This document shows, one piece after another, positions 5,413 to 14,138 of a DNA stretch of 23,469 bases. The stretch is taken from positions 1-23,469 of the IMG/VR virus record IMGVR_UViG_3300007276_000316; one strand, given 5' to 3'. The notes beneath the pieces were generated by a model. The model was not told the origin of the DNA and searched no databases. It was given only the letters and a program-made list of their open reading frames with translations. The stretch's first letter is position 1, and the number at the start of each line of letters is the position of its first letter. Origin of the DNA: a virus. Position numbers and translations under genes: made by a program.

Positions 5413-6915
5413 TTAAAGTTTATATTTAGTTGTTCCCAAGTAAAAATATGGCGTTATTGTTGTGCCTATTCTAAATTTTTTTGGATTTATAGAAGTTGAT
5501 GCCGTTAGTGTCCAACTACCATCTGGTACTTCTATGCCTGCTATCATCATATCAAAATCTTTTGCTAAATAGTTTAAATACATTTCAAGATTAGTATAAC
5601 CCGCAGTATTAGTTACGTTTGTTAATCCATCAAATACCCAATTAAGTTTGGTGTCATTTCTATCCGTAGCAAGATTTTTATCTAATCCATGTAAATCTTC
5701 AAAAGCATCGCTCATACCATCGTCATCAGTATCAGTAGGATAAGTTCCACTAGCTAAAGTTGGTAAAGTTCCATCAGTAACATAAGTACCCGTTCTACCT
5801 ACAAAATCAGATACCATAGATGCATCATGTGTATCTCTTTTGCTATCAAACCAAAAAGCACCTAAATATGGAAGTATATCTGTTTCTAAATCAGTAGCGT
5901 TTAAAAGTTGCCCATTTGCCGAAGTATAATCTGTTGCCACTAAAGCAGATGTTTCAATATAAGAGGTTAAGGCTGTTTGAATATTCCCAGGATCAAATTC
6001 ATTTACATTACCATCTAAAAAAGCATAAGTGTTTGCTGCTGTACCCGTACCATCAGACTCCCCTCTTATCATTTCGTTAAACGTAGGTGTAACCCCATCA
6101 GAATCGGTTAATATGTTGTTCAAAGCTGTGAATCTTGCTCCCAAACTTGGACTAATTGGAGGAGACACATGTCCATGCATGATATTATTAATAGATTCAA
6201 ACCCTATTAAGGAAGTTGGTATTGAATCGGGGTAGTTGTATCTTGGACTTCGTTGATTTGATAAAGCAAACATATTTCTAAGTAATGAAACACTATGCCC
6301 ATCTTTAAATATTAATATATTTCTATCTACTTCTCCCAATATGGAATATTGAACCGTTGTATTATAACTTTCATTAGTATCTTTACCTGAAATCTCTATA
6401 TTCATTTCGGTAGGGTCAGCCCATGAAAAAGAGCAATGGTCGATAAAATTATTAACATTATCTACTGCATTTGCATATATTCTTAATTGACTTCTTGCAC
6501 CCGCAGTCCCTCTAAATCTTAAATGCCGCCATATAGTATTACCCGTTCTTAATTCATTGCCGCCCGTCGTGCTATAAACAGCAACACCATCTCCTGGTGC
6601 TGATTGCCCCGCAATAGTAACATCCCCATTTTCCGCAAACATTACCGTTTCATAGTCTATATTACCACCTACTTCAAAAATTATTGTTCTTGCACCGCTT
6701 TCTACATCATAACCTTGTTTAAAAGAACCCGAACCACTCGCATTCGTATTTGTAACCTTGTAAACAGTTCCACCCCTACCACCGCTTGCGTAACGACCAA
6801 AGCCATGAGCAATAGGCGATGCCTTTAATTCAGTTAAATTAATAGTTGGTAATGTAGGGTCTTGACTTATTACCAAGGTCGAAAATAAAAGTGTTATGTA
6901 TATAAATATTCTCAT
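5413..6915 (-). CDS. Secreted-type pectate lyase-like beta-helix protein, probable tail depolymerase
   Basis: The 500-aa protein starts with a Sec signal peptide (residues 1-17, cut before Gln18). Residues 37-260 match the pectate lyase 1 pattern: HGFGRYASGGRGG (37-49), IAGQSAPGDG (101-110), WRHLRFRG (129-136), NNFIDHCSFSW (155-165), TVQYSILGE (187-195) and RNMFALSNQRSPRYN (213-227), where Arg222 and Arg225 sit where the catalytic arginine is expected. About 394-413 is a calcium-type repeat (DTDDDGMSDAFEDLHGLD), and YTNLEMYLNYL follows. The C-terminus (FRIGTTITPYFYLGTT) resembles short ladder motifs found in phage tail proteins and not a T9SS sorting domain. It overlaps the upstream gene by 4 nt. 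The likely role is cleavage of an acidic polysaccharide on the host surface. The signal peptide is the oddity. Confidence 0.8.
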   Translation of the reverse strand: MRIFIYITLLFSTLVISQDPTLPTINLTELKASPIAHGFGRYASGGRGGTVYKVTNTNASGSGSFKQGYDVESGARTIIFEVGGNIDYETVMFAENGDVTIAGQSAPGDGVAVYSTTGGNELRTGNTIWRHLRFRGTAGARSQLRIYANAVDNVNNFIDHCSFSWADPTEMNIEISGKDTNESYNTTVQYSILGEVDRNILIFKDGHSVSLLRNMFALSNQRSPRYNYPDSIPTSLIGFESINNIMHGHVSPPISPSLGARFTALNNILTDSDGVTPTFNEMIRGESDGTGTAANTYAFLDGNVNEFDPGNIQTALTSYIETSALVATDYTSANGQLLNATDLETDILPYLGAFWFDSKRDTHDASMVSDFVGRTGTYVTDGTLPTLASGTYPTDTDDDGMSDAFEDLHGLDKNLATDRNDTKLNWVFDGLTNVTNTAGYTNLEMYLNYLAKDFDMMIAGIEVPDGSWTLTASTSINPKKFRIGTTITPYFYLGTTKYKL

Positions 6916-7430
6916 AATTCTGTTATTGTAATAAGGTCAAATTGTGCTTTAAGACCTGCCCCCACATTAGTAGATGCGTAAAATCTCATTGTTACGGTTG
7001 TAGATGTAGCTTCGATTGTACCCGTAGCTTCTTCCCAAGTTGTAGAGTAAAAATATGTAGGAGAAGTAACCACACCTAACCACGATTTTATGGATGCTTG
7101 ACCACCCGTTAGTTCTCTACCCCAAATAGAATAAGAGTAAACAGTACCTATAGTTGCTGTAAAAGTAAAAATAGCCCTATCATTTGAACCCTCTAAAGAT
7201 GTTACCTCAATAACATTTGAACCACCACCAGGAGGAGTGTCTGTTGCTACCCATGAAACCGTAGTATCGGATTCGTTTGACCAACCCGAAGAACTTGCAA
7301 CATCATCTGAACTTGCGGCATTGCCTAATGGATAGAGATTTGTTACAGGTACGTCAAATCTATAGGAATCAATTATTAATTGACCGTAAGAAAATGAACT
7401 TATAAATAGTATTAAAATAAATCTAATCAT
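6912..7430 (-). CDS. Carbohydrate-binding-like beta-sandwich protein with signal peptide
   Basis: The 172-aa protein opens with a signal peptide (MIRFILILFISSFSYG, cut before Gln17). The rest is a beta-sandwich pattern of the CBM or galactose-binding type: a loop with SGWSNESDTTVSW, a strand FTFTATIGTVYSYSIWGREL, and a closing strand FDLITITEL. Overlaps of 8 nt with the upstream adhesin and 4 nt with the downstream lyase mean the three proteins are probably made together. A sugar-binding partner of the lyase-like protein is the simplest reading. The fold call is by strand pattern and composition only. Confidence 0.58.
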   Translation of the reverse strand: MIRFILILFISSFSYGQLIIDSYRFDVPVTNLYPLGNAASSDDVASSSGWSNESDTTVSWVATDTPPGGGSNVIEVTSLEGSNDRAIFTFTATIGTVYSYSIWGRELTGGQASIKSWLGVVTSPTYFYSTTWEEATGTIEATSTTVTMRFYASTNVGAGLKAQFDLITITEL

Positions 7431-9051
7431 AGTAAACTTTTAGTATTAATTGCGCTCCAGTAGCTGATGTTGGTACGGCATCAATATCAAATAAAAATTT
7501 ATCACCTCTTACAAACGTATAAGAAGAAAGAACAAAGTCTGTGGTTGCTGTATCACTACTAGGCTCGGTTGCATCTGTTGTTACATTAGTGGTTGCTATG
7601 TCAGCACCATTTTTATTAATATCTATATTTATCCCAGTAGCAGTTCCAGAAACATCCAAAACAATCGCTATACCATCATTTGCAGGGCTTTCTATAGTTC
7701 CATCAGCAGGTGCAATCCACATACCATTCTTAGTTCCTGTTGTTAATGTAGTTGATAAATCACTTAATGCTACTTGTATATATTTATAATCTTTTGCATC
7801 CGTTGGTATTGCTAATCTACCTGCATCCGCAGCCCATCCCTCAATATTTGCAGTTGTTCCCGTTACAATATTAGTAATAGCACCCGCTCCAGTAAGCCCT
7901 GTTATATCTGAATCTACACCACCACCAGAACCTAACATATCAACACCACCATAGGTTAAAGTAGTAGGTGTTGCAACTATTGATTTATCTGTGCCTGTTG
8001 CAAAATCAAAGTTTAGATTTATAATATTATCATCCGTTCCATTATGTTCTCTAAATGTTACATTTTCTCCTATATATCCATTACCTTCAGCCGCCCCTAC
8101 CACATTGCTTAATGTTTCAAACCAAGTTCTGCCGCTACTATCTTGCACTTCAATAGAACCACTTGCCCCACTTGATATTGTTCTAGTTGTTGAAGATGGT
8201 ATAGCCTGATTTGCTTTTTCTAAACTTAGATTTTCAGCTAATGCACCCTCAACATCTGTAGCAGTATAATTGCCCCCTGCATCTGTTATAGTCACCTCTG
8301 TTGCTGTTTGAATTTCATTAGTAACACTTCCATCAACTTCAATAAAAGATTGCAATGCCGTATCTGCTAAATCTAAACTTGCATTAACACTTACATCTAA
8401 ATCTAATTCGTCTACCGTTCCGTTTAGTATTTGAGTAGTTGTAATTTCACCAGTACCCACAACCGCCTCGTCTCTCACCTCTTGTATAGCTAATTGAGTA
8501 GTAATTGCGGCTATATCTCCATTAGGTGTAAAAGGTACTTCTGCGGCTGTTTGGTCGTCTGTTCCTATATCCTGTAAATCAAAAGTAAGACCTGATTGTG
8601 CATTTATGTATTTTAATTTATTACCATCCGATTGGTCATTAAATAATGTATTGGCATTTCCATTATTATCATTAAATTCAATAAAAGCATCTCCAGGTGT
8701 TGCATCGGGTCTTTGTAGCTGAATATTCCAAGCTGAAATTTCATTATTAGCACTAAAACTATCTACATTGGTTATAGATTGATTACCCGCATCACTACCA
8801 CTTGTTAATACTTCTGAAAGTGTTGGTGTTGAACCACCAAAAGCAGTCCAAACGTCATCACTTCCTGATGTTTCATATTGGCTTGTAGTTACATTGTAAA
8901 TTATCCAATTTTGACCTACAGGCACATCAAAAGTATCTCTTATAGCTGTAGTTACTTCACCCCTAAATTTAAGTGCATCAATTAAAGACCCACCTTGCCC
9001 GTAAGACAAAGCACCTACAAATAAAGATATTATTATAATTAATTTTTTCAT
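7423..9051 (-). CDS. Tail fibre/adhesin protein with signal peptide
   Basis: The 542-aa protein begins MKKLIIIISLFVGALSYGQ, a clear Sec signal peptide. Residues about 24-75 (ALKFRGEVTT, then VGQNWIIYNVTTSQYETSG) match the N-terminal module common in Bacteroidota phage fibres. The middle is a long Asp/Thr/Asn-rich region, with segments such as TDAGGNYTATDVEGALAENL that resemble repeated phage fibre units. The C-terminal ~125 residues (YIQVALSDLSTTLTTGTKNG, GINIDINKNGADI, FVRGDKFLFDIDAV) match a beta-sandwich domain found in many phage virion proteins. There are almost no cysteines. It overlaps the 57-aa membrane ORF upstream by 4 nt. The virion role is inferred from domains and position; the signal peptide conflicts with normal cytoplasmic assembly. 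Confidence 0.72.
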   Translation of the reverse strand: MKKLIIIISLFVGALSYGQGGSLIDALKFRGEVTTAIRDTFDVPVGQNWIIYNVTTSQYETSGSDDVWTAFGGSTPTLSEVLTSGSDAGNQSITNVDSFSANNEISAWNIQLQRPDATPGDAFIEFNDNNGNANTLFNDQSDGNKLKYINAQSGLTFDLQDIGTDDQTAAEVPFTPNGDIAAITTQLAIQEVRDEAVVGTGEITTTQILNGTVDELDLDVSVNASLDLADTALQSFIEVDGSVTNEIQTATEVTITDAGGNYTATDVEGALAENLSLEKANQAIPSSTTRTISSGASGSIEVQDSSGRTWFETLSNVVGAAEGNGYIGENVTFREHNGTDDNIINLNFDFATGTDKSIVATPTTLTYGGVDMLGSGGGVDSDITGLTGAGAITNIVTGTTANIEGWAADAGRLAIPTDAKDYKYIQVALSDLSTTLTTGTKNGMWIAPADGTIESPANDGIAIVLDVSGTATGINIDINKNGADIATTNVTTDATEPSSDTATTDFVLSSYTFVRGDKFLFDIDAVPTSATGAQLILKVYYD

Positions 9052-9221
9052 ATTACTTTATCACCGTTTATAACTATTTTACCTTCTCTATTCCTTATTA
9101 AAATGCCTTTGTCTGTGTATTCTATTTTAGGCATAGATTCTAAATTTACCTTATTCTTTTTGTATATTATTACATTTAATACCAAAAAAAATAATCCTAT
9201 TATTATTTCTAAGTATATCAT
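9048..9221 (-). CDS. Small single-pass membrane protein, 57 aa
   Basis: The ORF starts at an ATG overlapping the stop of the upstream gene (ATGA, 4 nt) and ends in a TGA overlapping the adhesin start by 4 nt. Residues 2-20 (IYLEIIIGLFFLVLNVIIY) form one membrane helix followed by KKNK, which suggests a cytoplasmic C-terminal part. Residues 32-57 (KIEYTDKGILIRNREGKIVI) form a small beta-hairpin-like domain. The double overlap makes it very likely a translated gene. Its place just ahead of three signal-peptide adhesins suggests a role in their handling at the membrane, but this is inference. Confidence 0.7.
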   Translation of the reverse strand: MIYLEIIIGLFFLVLNVIIYKKNKVNLESMPKIEYTDKGILIRNREGKIVINGDKVI

Positions 9222-9565
9222 AATGCAGCAGTCGTTTCTATGAAGTTTAAGAACTTTGTGGAATCTCTTAAATCAGAAGGATATGTATCACAAACACCTA
9301 TAGCCATGCCCATAATCATTAATTTATCCGTTCTGCTTATAAAAATTAATATATCTCCATCTTGTGCTATTCGACCAACACCACCTTCTTTATCTTTTCT
9401 AAATATTATAATTTCCGTATCTGATACAGTAGACCTTATTGGTAAATGAGGATTATTAAATAAAACAGATGCAGCCATTTTGTAAGAAGCCAAATCCCTT
9501 ACAATATGTACGGTATCTGTACTTCTTGACTCTGTAGTCAAACCCGTTCTTTCGCTTAATTTCAT
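9218..9565 (-). CDS. Hypothetical tail-region protein, 115 aa
   Basis: The protein starts MKLSERTGLTTESRSTDTVH and continues through strand-rich stretches (TEIIIFRKDKEGGVGRIAQD, DILIFISRTDKLMIMG) to a helical end (STKFLNFIETTAAL). It has no signal peptide, membrane helix or catalytic motif. It lies 3 nt after the second tail-tube paralogue and overlaps the next small membrane ORF by 4 nt. From position it may be a baseplate or fibre-attachment component. I do not recognise the family. Confidence 0.6.
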   Translation of the reverse strand: MKLSERTGLTTESRSTDTVHIVRDLASYKMAASVLFNNPHLPIRSTVSDTEIIIFRKDKEGGVGRIAQDGDILIFISRTDKLMIMGMAIGVCDTYPSDLRDSTKFLNFIETTAAL

Positions 9566-9568
9566 GTA

Positions 9569-10078
9569 TTAAAATTCAAATTGATATACTTGTGTATCTT
9601 CAAATGCAAATGGTTCTAAGTCTTCAAACTGATATAGCCCAGGCGTACTAGACGCTATGGGCATCCCAAAACCCACAATTTTACCACTAAACGTTAAGAC
9701 GCCCCCCACTTCATTACCTTCACCTATCTCTGTTATGTATCCGTAACCAACATCGATAAATTTTAAATCAGCATCCTCTATCTTCCATTGTACTTGTTCC
9801 CTATTCCTTTTTATCAACTTTAATCTATCATAAGATAGTTTAGTTGAATCACCACTAACACCTGCCGTTAATATTTGAATTCCATCGAATGTAATAAAAT
9901 AGCTTTGCTTAGTAGGTACTTCTGTTTTCCATCCGTTATTTTCTCTTGTGGTGGTTTCTATCGTTTCAGAAGATTCGCTAAGCGGGTTAGATGTTAGGCA
10001 GCCTATTGGCGTAAAGACTGTGTCTATAAGTATATAGAGTATTCTTTCATCACCTTGTATAAAACTTTCATTTGCCAT
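9569..10078 (-). CDS. Second tail tube-like protein (paralogue)
   Basis: The 169-aa protein is a diverged copy of the tail tube protein at 14502-14939. Both start MANE(S/T)FI-GD and share CLTSN followed by a Ser/Glu-rich loop, a YxIxxDG strand (here FITFDGIQIL), a KLK/RLK-L-R helix and a W-K core strand. This copy adds a C-terminal tail of about 25 residues (LYQFEDLEPFAFEDTQVYQF) absent from the other. Phage tail tube folds are reused in baseplates and tail tips, so a tip or hub ring is the likely role. It has its own copy of the late promoter element. The homology is direct from aligning the two; the placement in the virion is inference. Confidence 0.74.
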   Translation of the reverse strand: MANESFIQGDERILYILIDTVFTPIGCLTSNPLSESSETIETTTRENNGWKTEVPTKQSYFITFDGIQILTAGVSGDSTKLSYDRLKLIKRNREQVQWKIEDADLKFIDVGYGYITEIGEGNEVGGVLTFSGKIVGFGMPIASSTPGLYQFEDLEPFAFEDTQVYQFEF

Positions 10079-10102
10079 TATAAATAAAATCTATTATAAA
10101 TA

Positions 10103-10125
10103 CAAAGATAATAAATTATATCTAT
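10103..10125 (-). promoter_or_regulatory. Late promoter element P4, before second tube paralogue
   Basis: On the minus strand the element carries ATAGATA at its upstream end and TATCTTTG at its downstream end, the latter matching the Bacteroidota -7 box TAnnTTTG. The last G lies 25 nt before the start codon at 10078. It differs from the element at 14964-14986 by one base in 23. Its upstream end overlaps the stop codon of the tail hub gene. Confidence 0.78.
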
Positions 10126-12020
10126 CCTTTAATGGTAGGCTTGACAGTATTTCCATAATCAATCTCGTATTCATACTCTATATCAATTATTTCTTCCGTA
10201 TAGCCTTGTAGGTTAGTTAGGGTTGTTATATTTGAGAGTGTATCATAAGAGTAATATGTAGGCATAAAATCACCTGTAACCCCGCTTATTTGTATTTTTG
10301 ATAAGTAAGGTATATAACCGTAAACATCACCTGTAAATACCGTTTGAACGCCTGAATATAATCTTATTCTTTCTTCTGCTGTTAATTGTAATAAAGGCTT
10401 AGATTCTGCTACAAAATCCCTAGTCCAAAGGTTTGTTAGCGTTTCTCCATCTTCTTTATAAATACTACCTTCATAAATATTAGCTTCGTTATCACCGTTA
10501 TAAACTTCTAATACATCATCTACCCTATTACTTTTACTTATTGTTCTTTGTACTGAATGAAATTCACCATTTATTGAATTATCTTTAGATGGATACACCT
10601 TAAAGCTCTTTATTAAGGCTAAATTAACGGTTGCCACATAATCTCTAGGTTGCATAATAGTAACAGATAAAGTACCATCACCATACATTGCAGGAGTATT
10701 AATAGTAAAGTTATTTTCTGTATCAACATTAGCTCTTACACCTGTTAAATATATTATTTCATCACCTGTTCCAGATGCAATCCATCCGTTCTCTACGTCC
10801 AAATAATAAACAGCTCCTCCCGTATTTAGATATATTTTTACAAGAAAGGAATCAACAAACTTCTTTAAAATAGTGTCTATTTCAATGGTTAAAAATGTTC
10901 CTGCTATTACATCTATGTTATCAGATAAAAGAATAGATAAAGGCGTGTCACCTGCATAAATATCATCTGCGCCCCTGTAGCTTTTAAACGATAAATAATT
11001 AGCACCCTCGTAGGCTGTAAAACTAACTAATGTATCATCTAAATAACTCCAGCCCTCAATAGTGCCAGGGTCACCTAAAGCACCAACTAGCCTCATTTTT
11101 TCATTAACAAATACACTACCTACTAAACCATACTTGTAGTTAATCTTGAAACCTGCTAAACTGTTTCTTCGTTCTTTCCTTTGGTTAGCGTTACAATGAA
11201 ATAATGTAGCACCGTTTATTTGGCTTCCTATTTCAGTTAGCGTAGATATTGACCTAGTTTTCCTAAGCGTAGCGACACCTAAATAAGTGTATTCAAAGAA
11301 GGTAACTCCATCACTAGACCTAAGTATGTCAGAAGACTTAAATACCCACCATTCACCGTTCATTTGACAAATAGAGGCATTAAAGATATTTAGTATAGAT
11401 TCTAAAACCTCTTTACAGTCCATTATAGTATCATCATCCTCTCTAAAAAATCTTTCGGTTATAATACGTAATTCAGTAAGTATATTTATATCACCGAAAA
11501 CATCACTATCAACAAATCCATCGTATCTAAAATCTACATTGGTATTTATATTTAATTGTAAGCCTGTTCTTATTAAACAATTAGATATGATTTCTAACGG
11601 TGATTGTTTGCCTAAATATGGTAAGCCTGTTTCGTCAACATAGGAAAGGTTTTCTAAGTAACCTAGACCACCCGTAACAGATACATCCATTGCCCACCTA
11701 TCATTAACCCAATCTTCGTATATTCCTTCGGGGCTAATAAAGCCGACAAATATAATTACAGCATCCCTATATAAAGTTGTTTTATATACCCTTTCGTTTT
11801 CAGTCGCTAAATCATCAAAATTAAGGTCAATAGAAGCGTCTAACCGCATAACCATACCACAACCCCTAATAGGTGTAAAATGGTTTTGAACGTCAGCATA
11901 TTCTAATGTACAACGTCCATTTATTTCAGTAGATGCGCCTGCAAAAGAATCGCTTTCTATTTCACATCGATATTCGATATTCGTAGTATCAAAGTATTCA
12001 AAGAAATATTTTAAAGCCAT
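10122..12020 (-). CDS. Tail hub/baseplate structural protein
   Basis: The 632-aa protein follows the tape measure gene with no gap (TAA then ATG). It starts MALKYFFEYFDTTNIEYRCE and contains strand-rich segments such as WAMDVSVTGGLGYLENLSYV and ASICQMNGEWWVFKSSDI. In long-tailed phages the gene just after the tape measure usually encodes the distal tail or tail-associated hub protein, and the starting segment is a pattern I know from Bacteroidota phage tail proteins. No lysozyme or peptidase motif is visible. The structural role is well supported by position; the split between Dit-like and Tal-like functions cannot be read. Confidence 0.7.
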   Translation of the reverse strand: MALKYFFEYFDTTNIEYRCEIESDSFAGASTEINGRCTLEYADVQNHFTPIRGCGMVMRLDASIDLNFDDLATENERVYKTTLYRDAVIIFVGFISPEGIYEDWVNDRWAMDVSVTGGLGYLENLSYVDETGLPYLGKQSPLEIISNCLIRTGLQLNINTNVDFRYDGFVDSDVFGDINILTELRIITERFFREDDDTIMDCKEVLESILNIFNASICQMNGEWWVFKSSDILRSSDGVTFFEYTYLGVATLRKTRSISTLTEIGSQINGATLFHCNANQRKERRNSLAGFKINYKYGLVGSVFVNEKMRLVGALGDPGTIEGWSYLDDTLVSFTAYEGANYLSFKSYRGADDIYAGDTPLSILLSDNIDVIAGTFLTIEIDTILKKFVDSFLVKIYLNTGGAVYYLDVENGWIASGTGDEIIYLTGVRANVDTENNFTINTPAMYGDGTLSVTIMQPRDYVATVNLALIKSFKVYPSKDNSINGEFHSVQRTISKSNRVDDVLEVYNGDNEANIYEGSIYKEDGETLTNLWTRDFVAESKPLLQLTAEERIRLYSGVQTVFTGDVYGYIPYLSKIQISGVTGDFMPTYYSYDTLSNITTLTNLQGYTEEIIDIEYEYEIDYGNTVKPTIKG

Positions 12021-13829
12021 TTATCCTAAACTTAAATTACCGCCTAATCTTGCGTTTGCTCCTAACGTTCTGTTAAGTACCCCTACTAATTTTTGTCCTT
12101 GTATTTCAAATACTACCGTACCGCCTGATGAGTTTGACGCTCCAAAGTTAGAACCGCTATTAGATATATTACCTCCTGTTCCTTGACCTGCTACGCTTGA
12201 TGCTGAGCCGCTAAATCCAGTAACTCCAGCTGCACCACCACTTGCAGCCGATGAAAAAGCAGAACCTATTGCAGATATCGCTATACCTGCCGCTATTGCC
12301 GCTAATCCCGCACCTATCGCTACTGGTCCGCCTGCTAATATTGCTAAATCTAACTTACCTTTTAATACAGCTAAAGTTCCGTACTCAATAAGCAAACCAC
12401 CCATTTTAGATAAGAAAGAACCTATACCCGCTATTATCGTTTGACCTATAGCAGCGAATACATTACCACCTTGTATTAAAGATTCACCAATAGCAGCACC
12501 TAGTTGTTTAAACGTATCAGATAAGCTGCCCTCAATAAGAATACCTAAGTTAGTGTCAAATTCAATCATGAATTTTTCTATCTCGGATAAATAAGCCTTT
12601 ATAGGTTTTGCGCCGTCTTGCAATCCTTGATTTATTCCGCTACCTATCTTTAAACCAGCATCTAAGGCTTTTTGCTGTAATAAACCCTGTGCCTCTGGTG
12701 TAATTGCAAAAGCCTCTGCAAGAAAAGCATCACCAAATTTGTATTTACCAAATTCAGATTTTAACTTATCTGTGTCTATCTTTAGTTTGATTTCAGGCTC
12801 AACATCCACCTCTATGTTAGCCGTTAACCTAGCCGCTTCTGCTCCGATTGTTCCTAATTGACCTTGTAGCTTAGTTTGTTCTTCAAGTAAATTATTAACC
12901 TTTGAAACTTCTTCTGTATATCCTTTTGCGGCTGGATTAATTCCAAATAAATACGCTTGTTGAGTGCTTTTATTGAATTTATCCCTAGCTTTGCCTCTTT
13001 CCCTGTCGTTAGCCGCTATCTTAGAATTAATATCATCTAACTGTTGATTTACAGTTATTTCTTTTCTAGCGTTCTCTATTAATAGATTAGATACAGCAGT
13101 AGCTTTTGCTCTCTTTATTATAGATGTGGTTAACTTATCATAAGTACCTTGTAAAGTACCGTTTAATAACCCTTCATCTCTTACATCTTGAAAGTATGCA
13201 GGAAACTCTTTTCTAAGTTTCTTAATACCATCCTTTCTCTCTTCTTGCGAAAGGTTAGTATCTTCTATTTGATTTTTAAGCAACCTAAGTTTAACAAGTT
13301 CTTCTGCGGCTGAACGATTACCCTCTAATCTAGCCTTATTAACACCCGATAAAGATTCTCTATAATCATCTAATCCTTTAGCTAAATCCTTTTGTGCCTT
13401 TGCTAGTTTTTCGGTTGCCGTTAAAGATTTTCCTAATCCTTCGTTAGCAAAATATGTTAATGCAGACGTTACAACAGAAACCGCAAGTAATACACCTGCT
13501 GGTCCTGCTAAAGACGAAACCATTAACTTTAAAGCGTTCTTAGCCCCTCCAGCACTTGTAACTAGATATCCAAAATTACTAGTAAGTTGCTGAATGTTGT
13601 TAGCTACACCCTGTATTCCGAAAGGCGCATCTTGTATTACCCTAGAAAATTCAGTAACAGCAGGAACAGCATTTGCAGCTCCTTTGCCAACGGTCTTAAA
13701 TCCTTTAGCTCCTTTCTTACCGCCTTTGTCGGCAACGTCGCCAAACTCATCTAATGACTTTTTAGCCCTCTTTAGATTATCTTCTAGGTCTTTTATATTT
13801 GCCGATAACTTTACTTCTAATTCAGTCAT
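12021..13829 (-). CDS. Tail tape measure protein
   Basis: The 602-aa protein has the classic layout: a charged helical N-terminus (ELEVKLSANIKDLEDNLKRA), a Lys/Gly-rich stretch (GGKKGAKGFKTVGKG), a membrane-like helix at about 108-127 (AGPAGVLLAVSVVTSALTYF), long charged helices rich in Lys, Glu and Asp, and Gly/Ala-rich hydrophobic segments near the C-terminus (AIGAGLAAIAAGIAISAIGS). It sets tail length and is ejected with the DNA. At about 1.5 angstrom per residue it predicts a tail near 90 nm. It overlaps the chaperone frame by 8 nt. No peptidoglycan-cutting domain is visible. Confidence 0.9.
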   Translation of the reverse strand: MTELEVKLSANIKDLEDNLKRAKKSLDEFGDVADKGGKKGAKGFKTVGKGAANAVPAVTEFSRVIQDAPFGIQGVANNIQQLTSNFGYLVTSAGGAKNALKLMVSSLAGPAGVLLAVSVVTSALTYFANEGLGKSLTATEKLAKAQKDLAKGLDDYRESLSGVNKARLEGNRSAAEELVKLRLLKNQIEDTNLSQEERKDGIKKLRKEFPAYFQDVRDEGLLNGTLQGTYDKLTTSIIKRAKATAVSNLLIENARKEITVNQQLDDINSKIAANDRERGKARDKFNKSTQQAYLFGINPAAKGYTEEVSKVNNLLEEQTKLQGQLGTIGAEAARLTANIEVDVEPEIKLKIDTDKLKSEFGKYKFGDAFLAEAFAITPEAQGLLQQKALDAGLKIGSGINQGLQDGAKPIKAYLSEIEKFMIEFDTNLGILIEGSLSDTFKQLGAAIGESLIQGGNVFAAIGQTIIAGIGSFLSKMGGLLIEYGTLAVLKGKLDLAILAGGPVAIGAGLAAIAAGIAISAIGSAFSSAASGGAAGVTGFSGSASSVAGQGTGGNISNSGSNFGASNSSGGTVVFEIQGQKLVGVLNRTLGANARLGGNLSLG

Positions 13830-14124
13830 TTTCAGCTAATTTTCTTTTATATTCAGCCCTAGCATTTAAGAACGCTTGAGGCACTAATTTTGATGTTTGT
13901 GGTTTTACTTCTCCTATCTGCCAGAATTTATCTTTTCTAGGTGGTTTACCTTTAGCAAACGCATACTGCATACAATGTGCTTCGTAAGATATTTCCCTTG
14001 TCATCATCATATCAAATTCTCGTTTCTCCCTAAAACCAATCGAGCGAAGTACAAACTCCGCCCAACTCATATCTAAAACGTCTTGTAATGTCATGTTAAA
14101 ATTCTTAACGGCAAATAGTATCAC
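13822..14124 (-). CDS. Tail assembly chaperone T part, expressed by -1 frameshift
   Basis: This is the second part of a G/GT chaperone pair. The open frame extends upstream of the GTG at 14124 without a stop to the A9 run at 14144-14152 (residues KLDFDNDVILFAVKNFN precede MTLQDVL), so it is most likely made as a fusion with the upstream protein: 118 + 107 = about 225 aa. The sequence MSWAEFVLRSIGF and the basic C-terminus (FLNARAEYKRKLAEND) fit T-type chaperones that recruit tube subunits to the tape measure. The GTG start is probably not used. It lies between the tube and tape measure genes, as expected. Confidence 0.8.
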   Translation of the reverse strand: MILFAVKNFNMTLQDVLDMSWAEFVLRSIGFREKREFDMMMTREISYEAHCMQYAFAKGKPPRKDKFWQIGEVKPQTSKLVPQAFLNARAEYKRKLAEND

Positions 14125-14138
14125 ATCGTTATCAAAAT

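Noticed and set aside
5413-6915. Type IX secretion C-terminal domain on the lyase-like protein
   Set aside because: The C-terminus lacks the usual NP-x-P and gamma/beta-strand pattern; it ends in a short phage-type IGTT/YLGTT motif.
2856-9051. Diversity-generating retroelement acting on a fibre gene
   Set aside because: No reverse transcriptase gene and no template/variable repeat pair were seen in the window.
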